Both the position numbers and the translations under genes were made by a program. Under the pieces are notes generated by a model that was not told where the DNA came from, searched no databases, and worked only from the letters and a program-made list of their open reading frames with translations. Positions 7,903 to 14,550 of a DNA stretch of 16,637 nucleotides are shown one piece after another. The number at the start of each line of letters is the position of its first letter. Positions within the stretch are counted from its first letter, which is position 1. Location of the stretch: NCBI GenBank assembly GCA_023433445.1, contig JAEZCS010000111.1, forward strand, positions 1-16,637, written 5' to 3'. This DNA is from Pseudomonadota bacterium (GTDB lineage: Bacteria; Pseudomonadota; Alphaproteobacteria; Sphingomonadales; Sphingomonadaceae).

Positions 7903-9201
7903 ATGCGTCCCCCTTCCAACCCGTGGGTCGTGCTGGCGATGCTGCTGGCGATCTACATCGTCAACTATGCCGACCGCTATCTGATCACTGGATTGATCGG
8001 GCCGATCAAGGCTGAGTTTGGCATCGGCGACGCGATGATGGGCATGTTGATGGGCCCGGCTTTCGTGTTGCTTTATGTGGTGCTCGGCGTGCCCTTCGCG
8101 CGGCTGGCGGATCGCACGTCGCGCGTGCGGATCATCGCGGCTGGTTGCATCCTCTGGAGTGCAGCGACGGTTGCCACGGGTCTTGCAGCCGGTCCGATCA
8201 GCCTGACCCTCGCACGGGTTGGGGTGGGTGTCGGGGAAGCGGCTTTTGTCGCGCCGGCCTATTCGCTGCTGTCCGACTATTTTCGGCCGCAGCGGCGTGG
8301 GATCGCCTTCGCGATATTGGGGCTGGCAGCCTATGTGGGTCAGATTGCGGGGCAGGCGGGAGGACCAGCGATTGCGGCGGCGCATGATTGGCGCATGGCG
8401 TTTCACAGCATGGGTCTTGTCGGGATCCTGTTGGGCTTTGGCGCGCTCCTGCTGATCCGCGAGCCGCGGCATAGCGGAACGGGGGGCGAGCAGGCGGGAG
8501 CGTTGCCGCTTGGCCAGTTGATTGGGTGTCTGGTCCGTAGCCCCGCCTATCTGCTGATGATGTTTGCCTTTGGATTTGGCGTTTTGTCCGGTGTCTCCTT
8601 CGGCTTTTGGGGTCCGGAACTCTTCACCCGTGCCTATGATCTTGATCCGGTGGCGGTCAAATCGGCCTTCGCGATAAATTTCGGCCTGTCCGGGTTGGTT
8701 GGCATGCTGTTGTTCGGCGCCCTGTCCGACCGGCTTGCCAAGCGCGGCATGGCTTGGCCGTCCCGCCTTTCCGCACTGGCGCTGGGCGCCGCGACCTGTG
8801 CCATATTGATGTCCAGCTGGGCTAGCAGCTTCGAGCTCGCAAAGCTCGCGGCGATCCCCGCCGGGTTGTTGGGCGGAGGCTGGTCCGTAGGCTTCATCGC
8901 GACACTGCAATATATGCTGCCTGCGCCCATCCGGGCCGCATCGACGGCGCTGTTCCTTGCCGTCACGACGCTGCTCGGCTTCTTCGTCGGGCCATGGGCG
9001 ACCGGAGCGATCAGCCAGATGCTGGGCCACGATGCGGCGTCGCTCCGCATGGCGTTGACCCTGATCATCCCCTTCGGTTTCCTGTCCGCGCTGCTCGGCT
9101 GGGCGGCGGCGAGCCGGGTGGAACAGGACCGCGTACGCCTGGATGATGCTCTTTCGATTCGACCTTCTTACCCTTTGCTGGCAAGAGTGACGGCAGAATG
9201 A
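7903..9201 (+). CDS. MFS transporter, 12-helix type, 432 aa
   Basis: Inner-membrane secondary transporter. About 12 hydrophobic helices can be followed through the protein. Helix 1 ends with the sequence NYADRYLITG, and a loop 2-3 motif A is present as GVPFARLADRTSRVRIIAAG. A long central loop (near REPRHSGTGGEQAG) divides the two six-helix halves. The type resembles sphingomonad transporters of the spinster/anion-symporter branch that occur in aromatic and steroid gene clusters. The ATG at 7903 follows the SDR stop by 6 bp and has no strong ribosome binding site, so translation may depend on coupling. Its stop overlaps the next gene (ATGA). It probably imports the substrate or an intermediate released in the periplasm, or exports a product; the direction cannot be told. 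Confidence 0.93.
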   Translation: MRPPSNPWVVLAMLLAIYIVNYADRYLITGLIGPIKAEFGIGDAMMGMLMGPAFVLLYVVLGVPFARLADRTSRVRIIAAGCILWSAATVATGLAAGPISLTLARVGVGVGEAAFVAPAYSLLSDYFRPQRRGIAFAILGLAAYVGQIAGQAGGPAIAAAHDWRMAFHSMGLVGILLGFGALLLIREPRHSGTGGEQAGALPLGQLIGCLVRSPAYLLMMFAFGFGVLSGVSFGFWGPELFTRAYDLDPVAVKSAFAINFGLSGLVGMLLFGALSDRLAKRGMAWPSRLSALALGAATCAILMSSWASSFELAKLAAIPAGLLGGGWSVGFIATLQYMLPAPIRAASTALFLAVTTLLGFFVGPWATGAISQMLGHDAASLRMALTLIIPFGFLSALLGWAAASRVEQDRVRLDDALSIRPSYPLLARVTAE

Positions 9202-9695
9202 GGTTGAACGAGTATATGAGTGAGACTTTTGCGTTCGATGAAACGGACCGGAAGATTGTCGAGCAGCTGCGGCAAAATGGCCGTGCCACCAATCAGCAGA
9301 TCGCGGAATCCCTCAACCTGATTGCTTCTACCGTTTCCACGCGCATCCGGCGCATGGAGGATGCGGGGATGCTGCGCGTTGTGGCAGTGTCCGACTTTGC
9401 AGTGCATGGCTATCATGTCCTTATTCACTTGGCAGTTCAGGTGAGCGGCCGTCCGGCATCGGATGTGGCGGAAGAACTCGCTGTATTCCCTGAAGTTTTT
9501 GCCGCGCATCTGGTGACAGGTAATTATGAGATAAGCCTGCTTCTGACGCTTCATGACATTGACGAGCTTCCCTCGCTTATAACGGATCGTTTGTCGAAGG
9601 TGCCGGGAATAAGGTCTATGACGCCCGCAATCGGGTTGGATATTGTTCGCTACGGTTTGGATACCGCTCCGATTGATCGCAAGAGGCTTGCATGA
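9198..9695 (+). CDS. Lrp/AsnC family transcription regulator, first of a tandem pair, 165 aa
   Basis: DNA-binding regulator of the feast/famine family. The N-terminal winged helix-turn-helix begins with FDETDRKIVEQLRQNGR, with helices at about 33-57 (NQQIAESLNLIASTVSTRIRRMEDAG). The C-terminal ligand-sensing RAM domain covers about 70-155 and contains a recognisable GNYEISLLLTL segment. The ATG at 9198 overlaps the MFS stop (ATGA), and its own stop overlaps the start of the second regulator in the same way, so the three are translationally coupled. An alternative ATG at 9219 (MSETFAF) is possible. Its place at the end of operon A suggests it senses a pathway metabolite or CoA ester and controls this island. 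The dyads at 1582 and 10198 are candidate targets, which is untested. Confidence 0.92.
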   Translation: MRLNEYMSETFAFDETDRKIVEQLRQNGRATNQQIAESLNLIASTVSTRIRRMEDAGMLRVVAVSDFAVHGYHVLIHLAVQVSGRPASDVAEELAVFPEVFAAHLVTGNYEISLLLTLHDIDELPSLITDRLSKVPGIRSMTPAIGLDIVRYGLDTAPIDRKRLA

Positions 9696-10177
9696 GGCGG
9701 CCGGACCTCGACGAGCTGGACCACCAGCTGATCGACATATTGGCGCAGGATGCGCGCGTCTCCAACCGCAAGATCGCGGCCGAACTTGGCGTGAATGAGG
9801 GCACCGTCAGAGGTCGCATCAAGCGGCTGCAACAGGAAAAGTTGATCGCCTTCACCGCGCTGACAGGGCTGAAGCTTGAGAAGGCGACCAATGTGGCCTT
9901 CATCGCGGTGCAGGCTGATGTGGGTCATGTCCGGCAGATAGCCCGCGACATCGCACATATACCGCTGGTTAAGGCCGTGATGATCACATTGGGACCGTGC
10001 AACATCATGGCCACTTGCCTTTATGATGACCTCGATAATCTTCACAAGATGGCTTCCGGGCAGATCCTGGCGATGGAGGGAGTGAATCATGTCGAAACCT
10101 CCCTGGCGGTCAGGACAGTGAAGTTCAGCAATCGGGTGGTGCGGATCACGGACGCGCAAACTACCAGCAGCTTGTGA
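9692..10177 (+). CDS. Lrp/AsnC family transcription regulator, second of a tandem pair, 161 aa
   Basis: Starts inside the stop of the previous regulator (ATGA at 9692-9695). The helix-turn-helix lies at about 22-50 (VSNRKIAAELGVNEGTVRGR), followed by a RAM domain at about 65-150 with LGPCNIMATCLYDD in place of the usual G-D/N-Y-D-hydrophobic strand. The C-terminal tail VKFSNRVVRITDAQ is short. It differs strongly from the first regulator in sequence, so this is a divergent pair rather than a recent duplication. Lrp/AsnC proteins assemble as dimers, octamers or hexadecamers, and paired genes may form heteromers. It is the last gene of operon A; the intergenic control region of operon B follows directly, with no visible terminator between them. 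Confidence 0.92.
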   Translation: MRRPDLDELDHQLIDILAQDARVSNRKIAAELGVNEGTVRGRIKRLQQEKLIAFTALTGLKLEKATNVAFIAVQADVGHVRQIARDIAHIPLVKAVMITLGPCNIMATCLYDDLDNLHKMASGQILAMEGVNHVETSLAVRTVKFSNRVVRITDAQTTSSL

Positions 10178-10197
10178 AGTCCTCGAACAAATAAATT

Positions 10198-10223
10198 CGG
10201 AATTTATATATTTGAAAATTCCG
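10198..10223. promoter_or_regulatory. Candidate operator 2: perfect 26-bp dyad CGGAATTT-N10-AAATTCCG
   Basis: A perfect 8-bp inverted repeat with a 10-bp AT-only-but-one spacer in a very AT-rich patch. A second, overlapping palindrome AAATTCgGAATTT occupies 10193-10205, so three half-sites lie in tandem. The arms and spacing equal those of the dyad at 1582-1607, as does the ATATG one base downstream. It lies about 180 bp upstream of the first gene of operon B and just upstream of a possible promoter. This looks like a binding site for a dimeric regulator shared by both operons. Confidence 0.65.
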
Positions 10224-10234
10224 CATATGAGCGC

Positions 10235-10261
10235 TTGAAAAGAGATAAAGCGTCATATAGC
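10235..10261 (+). promoter_or_regulatory. Possible promoter of operon B
   Basis: TTGAAA (10235-10240, 5 of 6 consensus) and TATAGC (10256-10261, 4 of 6) are 15 bp apart, shorter than ideal. The dyad at 10198-10223 lies directly upstream, which would suit an activator. The prediction is weak on sequence alone. Confidence 0.3.
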
Positions 10262-10319
10262 ACAATGTGAACGGCGTTTGGCGGCATGTCGCTGCCGACC
10301 GTCAATGGCAGGAGAGAGC

Positions 10320-10367
10320 GGCCGGTTTACTCAGCGGCTGATGTCCGGCCCCGTCGAGTGGCGGGGC
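10320..10367 (+). promoter_or_regulatory. Leader with two mutually exclusive GC-rich stems upstream of operon B
   Basis: GGCCGG (10320-10325) can pair with CCGGCC (10345-10350), while GCCCCG (10348-10353) can pair with CGGGGC (10362-10367). The two stems share bases 10348-10350 and cannot form together. An arrangement like this could act in attenuation, but in GC-rich DNA such short stems also arise by chance, and no U-tract follows. Confidence 0.2.
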
Positions 10368-10401
10368 GATAATCTCCGCCAACATGTTAAAGGCGGCCGA
10401 G

Positions 10402-11460
10402 ATGGAATTCGCATTTACCGACGAACAGCAGATGATCGCGGAGACTGCGCGCAGCTTCTTCGCAGAGAATGCCACAAGCGAGCGCACACGCAAGGCAATG
10501 ATGTGTGACGGCATTGACTGGGCGCTCTGGCAGGCTTTCTGCCAAGAATTGGGTCTGTCCGGCATCGGGCTTCCGGAATGCGCTGGCGGCGCAGGGCTAG
10601 GCATGGTGGAACTGGCGATTATCGCGGAAGCGGCAGGCGCTCATGTGGCAGCGTTGCCTATGCTCAGCAGTGTTGTACAGGCCGCTCAGGCGATAGCGGC
10701 TGGCGGCAATGCGGACCAGCAGGATCAGTGGCTACCGCGCCTGATCTCTGGCGAGATGATCGGCGGCTATTTCTATGGTGCGGACATCCAATCGGATGGC
10801 GACCGGCTGACCGGCGGATCGCGTTTCGTTGCTCATGGCGCTTCGGCCGACATGTTCGTCGTAATCGACATGCGGCAGGTCTGGATTGTCCGCGCAAATG
10901 CTCCGGGCGTTAGTGTGAAAAGCCAGACGAGCATGGACCAGACGCGTCCCTTGGCTCATGTGCAACTGGACAATGCGGCGGGCGAGCGGCTTGCCGATCC
11001 GGCTGCTGCGCTGGCGGCTGTTCATCGTGCCGGATTTATCGCGGTGGCTGGGGAGGCGCTTGGCGGCGCGCAGGCATGCCTCGATCGGACCGTCGACTAT
11101 TCCAAGGAACGTGTCCAGTTTGGACGACCGATCGGGTCCTTCCAGGCCTATAAGCACAGGCTGGCGGATATGATGATAGAGATCGAACAGGCCCGGTCGG
11201 CGGTATATTGGGCGGCCTGCGCTGTGGACGAGGGTGCAGAGGAGGCTGAGATGGCCATTCACGCCGCCAAATCCTTCGCCACCGACACATTTTTCCGCTG
11301 CGCCGGTGATATGATCCAGCTTCACGGCGGCATCGGGTTCACCTGGGAGCATGATGCGCATCTGTTTTTCAAGCGCGCCCGTGCGCTTCAAACGATGCTT
11401 GGCAACAATGTTTGGCATCGTGAGAAAATTGCCGCGATGATCCTGGGAGAGGCGGAATGA
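10402..11460 (+). CDS. Acyl-CoA dehydrogenase, small subunit of a heteromeric pair, 352 aa
   Basis: Acyl-CoA dehydrogenase fold: N-terminal helical domain beginning with FAFTDEQQMIAETARSFF, a shortened middle beta domain, and a C-terminal helical domain. It carries the FAD-contacting segment RVQFGRPIGSFQ (237-248) and QLHGGIGFTWEHD (306-318). At the place where catalytic Glu usually stands in an ER pair, it has VHRAGF (207-212) without Glu. It is therefore probably the FAD-site-completing, non-base subunit of an alpha2beta2 enzyme with the next gene, as in the ChsE1-ChsE2 type dehydrogenases of steroid degradation. I chose ATG 10402 (MEFAFTDEQQ, AAAGG upstream) over ATG 10384, which adds six atypical residues. 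Its stop overlaps the next start (ATGA), so stoichiometric translation is likely. Role: alpha,beta-desaturation of a CoA thioester. Confidence 0.92.
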   Translation: MEFAFTDEQQMIAETARSFFAENATSERTRKAMMCDGIDWALWQAFCQELGLSGIGLPECAGGAGLGMVELAIIAEAAGAHVAALPMLSSVVQAAQAIAAGGNADQQDQWLPRLISGEMIGGYFYGADIQSDGDRLTGGSRFVAHGASADMFVVIDMRQVWIVRANAPGVSVKSQTSMDQTRPLAHVQLDNAAGERLADPAAALAAVHRAGFIAVAGEALGGAQACLDRTVDYSKERVQFGRPIGSFQAYKHRLADMMIEIEQARSAVYWAACAVDEGAEEAEMAIHAAKSFATDTFFRCAGDMIQLHGGIGFTWEHDAHLFFKRARALQTMLGNNVWHREKIAAMILGEAE

Positions 11461-12635
11461 AACTTGGATTTTCTCAGCAAGAGGAACTGTTCCGGCAGGA
11501 GTGCGCGGACTGGCTGAACGGCCAGATGGCGGGCGAATTTCGCGACATCAAGGGCGTTACGAAGCTGACCGGTAGCCCGGAACGGCGCAAGGAGTGGGAG
11601 CAGCAGCTTGCCGAGCATCGCTGGTCCTGTATCGGTTGGCCGTCACAATGGGGCGGGCGCGACGCGACATTGGCGCAGCAGGTGATCTTCGCCGAGGAAT
11701 ATGCCCGGGCGGGCGTTCCGGGCCGGGTGAACCATATCGGCATCGAGCTTGCCGGTCCCACCATCCTGACATTCGGCACCGAGGAACAGAAGCAACGCTT
11801 CCTGCCGGGAATTGCCGCCGGCAAGACCATCTTCTGCCAGGGCTTTTCCGAGCCAAATGCCGGCTCGGACCTGGCGAGCGTGCGGACGAAGGCGCGGCTT
11901 GAAGACGGCCAATGGGTTGTGAACGGTCAGAAAATCTGGACGAGCCTTGCCCATATTTCCGACTGGATCTTTGTCGTGACGCGGACGGAGGAGGGTTCGC
12001 GGGGGCCAAAGGGCCTGACCTTCCTGATGATGCCGATCGACCAGCCTGGGATCGAGATACGCGGCATCCGTCAGATCAACGGCGACGCGGAGTTCAACGA
12101 AACCTTCTTCACCGATGCCCGGTGTCCAGCTGACAGCCTGATCGGCGCGGTCGGCGATGGGTGGCGGATCGCTATGGGCCTGCTGGCCTTCGAACGCGGC
12201 GTGTCGACGCTGGGTCAGCAAATGGGTTTCCGCAATGAACTGGATGAGATTATCGCGGCAGCCAAGGCCAATGGAGCGGCGAATGATCCGCTGATCCGCC
12301 AGCGCCTCGCCAAGGCGGAAGTAGGCTTGCGTCTGATGCGGTACGGGGCCTTGCGCATGCTGTCGCAAACGGATCATTCCAAGATTGATGGCGCTGCCCT
12401 GACCTACAAGATCCAGTGGGCCAGCTGGCGCCGCAACCTTGGCGAACTCGCCATGGACGTACTGGGCCAAGGCGGCGAGGTAAGCGATCACGCCGAATAT
12501 GAATGGGATACGCTGCCCAACCTGTTCCTCTTCTCTCGCGCTGATACCATTTACGGCGGCACCAACCAGATCCAGCGCAACCTGATTGCGGAGCGGGGGC
12601 TGGGCCTGCCCCGAGAGCCGCGCGGGAACGCCTGA
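11457..12635 (+). CDS. Acyl-CoA dehydrogenase, large subunit of a heteromeric pair, 392 aa
   Basis: Full-length acyl-CoA dehydrogenase. Signature elements are CQGFSEPNAGSD (127-138), the beta-domain segment VNGQKIWTSLAHISDW (155-170), and a C-terminal TIYGGTNQIQRNLIAERGLG (364-383). Glu246 in LLAFERG stands where the catalytic base lies in the isovaleryl/long-chain type (ER pair). Conversely, it lacks the RxQFG-x-PI FAD segment that the preceding subunit has; the corresponding part reads LIRQRLAKAEVG. The two proteins thus look complementary and likely form one active site across the subunit interface. The ATG at 11457 overlaps the previous stop and follows GGGAGAGG. The acyl substrate is likely branched or polycyclic by analogy with heteromeric steroid side-chain dehydrogenases; this is inference. 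Confidence 0.93.
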   Translation: MKLGFSQQEELFRQECADWLNGQMAGEFRDIKGVTKLTGSPERRKEWEQQLAEHRWSCIGWPSQWGGRDATLAQQVIFAEEYARAGVPGRVNHIGIELAGPTILTFGTEEQKQRFLPGIAAGKTIFCQGFSEPNAGSDLASVRTKARLEDGQWVVNGQKIWTSLAHISDWIFVVTRTEEGSRGPKGLTFLMMPIDQPGIEIRGIRQINGDAEFNETFFTDARCPADSLIGAVGDGWRIAMGLLAFERGVSTLGQQMGFRNELDEIIAAAKANGAANDPLIRQRLAKAEVGLRLMRYGALRMLSQTDHSKIDGAALTYKIQWASWRRNLGELAMDVLGQGGEVSDHAEYEWDTLPNLFLFSRADTIYGGTNQIQRNLIAERGLGLPREPRGNA

Positions 12636-12638
12636 ACG

Positions 12639-13064
12639 GTGGAGGAGGAAGATGCCTTTGAGCGATTGAAGAACCTGTCACCGCGGGGGCATCATGCGTT
12701 GCTGGGCATCTACAATGTCGGTCACGGATCAGATTGGGTGGAGCTGGCCTGTCCTTTCGCTCCCGGATTTCTGATGGATGCGGACGCGGGCCTGGTATCT
12801 TCCGGACCGATCATATCGCTCGTCGATGCGGCAACAGGAGCCGCCATTATTGCGCGCACGCGCCAGTGGCGGCCCATGGCCACGCTCGACCTGCATATTG
12901 ATTATCTGCGGCCAGCAAGGGCAGGACACAGCCTTCATGCGCGCGCGCATTGCCATCATATAACGCGCAAGGTCGCTTTCACCCGTTGCGATGTGCACGA
13001 CGGAGACCCGCAAGCGCCGATCGCAACAGCCACCGCCAGCTTCTTCTTCACGGACAAGTCATGA
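12639..13064 (+). CDS. PaaI-type hotdog thioesterase-like protein, 141 aa, GTG start
   Basis: Single-hotdog protein of the PaaI/YbgC-like acyl-CoA thioesterase group. Core elements are GHHALLGI (17-24), the central helix SSGPIISLVDAATGAA (54-69), and strand TLDLHIDYLRPA (82-93). In the PaaI family the helix normally starts with HGG; here that triplet is SSG, while Asp63 is kept. The start is assigned to GTG 12639, 3 bp after the dehydrogenase stop. The strong GGAGGAGGAAG sequence lies within its first codons and would better suit ATG 12652, but that frame ends after five codons. The stop overlaps the next gene (ATGA). The role is probably release of CoA or a non-catalytic hotdog partner; the substrate is unknown. 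Confidence 0.82.
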   Translation: MEEEDAFERLKNLSPRGHHALLGIYNVGHGSDWVELACPFAPGFLMDADAGLVSSGPIISLVDAATGAAIIARTRQWRPMATLDLHIDYLRPARAGHSLHARAHCHHITRKVAFTRCDVHDGDPQAPIATATASFFFTDKS

Positions 13065-13432
13065 TCGTTCGCACTCCCTATGCACAGATGCTGGGCATCC
13101 GGAGCGTTGCGCTGAACGGCGAAGCCGCCGTCTTGATGATGCCCGCTGCTGCATCGCTCGAAGGACGGTCGGGGTTTCTTTATGGTGGGGTCATCGCGAG
13201 CCTGTTGGAACTCGCATGTCTTGAGGCTGTCGCGCAAGGCCGGGGAGAGCCTTGGCCGAAGCCAATCAACATGTCGTTCGATTTCCTGCGTGGCGGCCAG
13301 ATGATCGATAGCTATGCGCAGGCGCGCCTCGTTCGTGTCGGGCGCCGCGTCGTGAACGCAGATGCCATTTGCTGGCAGGCTGACCGGGACAAGCCCATCG
13401 CCATGGGCCGAATGCACCTTCTGCTGGATTAA
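13061..13432 (+). CDS. PaaI-type hotdog thioesterase-like protein, 123 aa
   Basis: A second single-hotdog protein, coupled by an ATGA overlap to the first. N-terminal TPYAQMLGIRSVAL is typical of PaaI-like thioesterases. The helix region reads FLYGGVIASLLELACLEA (39-56), with YGG in place of HGG and Glu50 where the family usually has Asp or Glu. The following strand is NMSFDFLRGG (70-79), equivalent to the usual T-V/L-x-x-x-Y/F-L-R motif. An open frame runs back to 12950, but that part lies within the preceding gene and is out of keeping with the family. The pair probably forms a heteromer or two thioesterases with different chain preference. Function is inferred from fold and from operon B context. 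Confidence 0.87.
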   Translation: MIVRTPYAQMLGIRSVALNGEAAVLMMPAAASLEGRSGFLYGGVIASLLELACLEAVAQGRGEPWPKPINMSFDFLRGGQMIDSYAQARLVRVGRRVVNADAICWQADRDKPIAMGRMHLLLD

Positions 13433-13452
13433 ACACCGAAAGGCAAAGAAGC

Positions 13453-14274
13453 ATGGCGCTGTTGGATGGACGGGTCGCGATAGTTACCGGGGCCAGCCGG
13501 GGGATTGGAGCAGCAATCGCAAGGCGCTTCGCGGCAGAAGGTGCAAAGGTGGCGATCGTCGCCCGCACGCTGGAGCCGGGCGGGGCGCTCTCTGGATCGC
13601 TTGCTGAAACGGCTGCACTCATCCGATCGGCAGGCGGCGAGTGCCTGACCATTCAGGCCAATTTGGCCGATCCAATTGACCGCGCTCGGATCATCCCGGC
13701 AACGGTCAGGCATTTCGGCAGGCTGGACATACTCGTAAACAACGCGGCTTGGTCGCGCTTCGTGCCTATCTGGGAAGCACAGCCCAAGCACGTCCAACTA
13801 GCCTTCCAGATGAATGTATATGCCCCGCAAGAACTGAGCCAGCAGGCTTTGCCTCATTTTCGGGAGCAGGGGGAGGGGTGGATCCTGAACATTTCAAGCG
13901 CCACGGCGGACATGCCGCCGGCTGCTCCTTATGACCCGGAGGATAGATACATACGCTTCAATCGCGATCAGCATGCTACCCTGTACGGGACCACAAAGGC
14001 TGCGCTGGACCGGTTGACGACTGGGTGGGCGGTAGAATTATCCAGGGAGCGGATCGCGATTAATGCTTTGGCGCCGGTGGGGGCCGTTGCAAGCGAAGGC
14101 GCGATTGCGCTGGGAAATTGGGATGAGCATGATCATGTTGAGCCGGTGGAGGCGATGGCCGAAGCCGCACTTCAGCTCTGCTACCGTCCCGCTCATGAGC
14201 TCAGCGGAAATGTTACCCGTAGCTTGGTGCTGCTGTCGAGATTGGGACTTCCTTTGCCAGCCTGTCGTTCCTAG
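13453..14274 (+). CDS. Short-chain dehydrogenase/reductase (SDR) with an inserted loop, 273 aa
   Basis: Classical SDR fold with cofactor motif TGASRGIG at 12-19, Arg38 after strand 2 (VART) suggesting NADP(H), NNAA at 96-99, and catalytic Tyr178/Lys182 (YGTTK). The catalytic Ser is Ser148 or Ser149 (NISSA), about 30 residues before Tyr178; the usual distance is about 13, so a charged loop near 155-174 (PPAAPYDPEDRYIRFNRDQ) is inserted beside the active site. The VDGG turn is absent; the C-terminus is GLPLPACRS. The ATG at 13453 is preceded by AAAGG-like bases and lies 20 bp after the thioesterase. It is the last gene of operon B. It probably acts on a large hydroxyacyl or ketone intermediate; the loop may shape its pocket. 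Confidence 0.9.
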   Translation: MALLDGRVAIVTGASRGIGAAIARRFAAEGAKVAIVARTLEPGGALSGSLAETAALIRSAGGECLTIQANLADPIDRARIIPATVRHFGRLDILVNNAAWSRFVPIWEAQPKHVQLAFQMNVYAPQELSQQALPHFREQGEGWILNISSATADMPPAAPYDPEDRYIRFNRDQHATLYGTTKAALDRLTTGWAVELSRERIAINALAPVGAVASEGAIALGNWDEHDHVEPVEAMAEAALQLCYRPAHELSGNVTRSLVLLSRLGLPLPACRS

Positions 14275-14442
14275 TTGCGCGCTAGACAATCCGCTTCTCG
14301 AGGCAATCGTCTTACGGACAAGCTGGATGATTCGGTAGCCTATATCCGAGGGCCTCGAACCTCCGCTCCTACGAGATGCTGACTTTCACGCCAGATCAGC
14401 GATAGGCGGATTCGTTCGAGGCGCTGTAAGGTTGGCCCTCTC

Positions 14443-14473
14443 AGGGGATCTCGCCAGATGCGACCGATCCCCT
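14443..14473. terminator. Strong hairpin between convergent genes, probable terminator
   Basis: AGGGGATC (14443-14450) pairs perfectly with GATCCCCT (14466-14473). Inside it TCGC (14451-14454) pairs with GCGA (14460-14463) around the loop CAGAT, leaving only a CC bulge. The stem lies between the convergent SDR (ends 14274) and CDF transporter gene (ends 14551). Only a short T run (GCTTT) follows on the plus strand, so termination may be imperfect or assisted. The rest of 14275-14550 shows nothing further. Confidence 0.55.
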
Positions 14474-14550
14474 CCCTGCTTTAAGTTGGCAGCAACTCCG
14501 GGGCGGCAAACTCGTCGCTCCTATAGCCAGTCGCATCGTGGCCAGCCTTC

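Noticed and set aside
7531..9030. 499-codon minus-strand open frame
   Set aside because: Antisense to the MFS gene; composition (Gln, Arg, His) is that of a reversed membrane protein and has no hydrophobic or domain pattern.
10286..10372. 28-codon Arg-rich leader peptide frame before operon B
   Set aside because: Weak ribosome binding site and no conserved feature visible; kept only as part of the low-scored leader observation.
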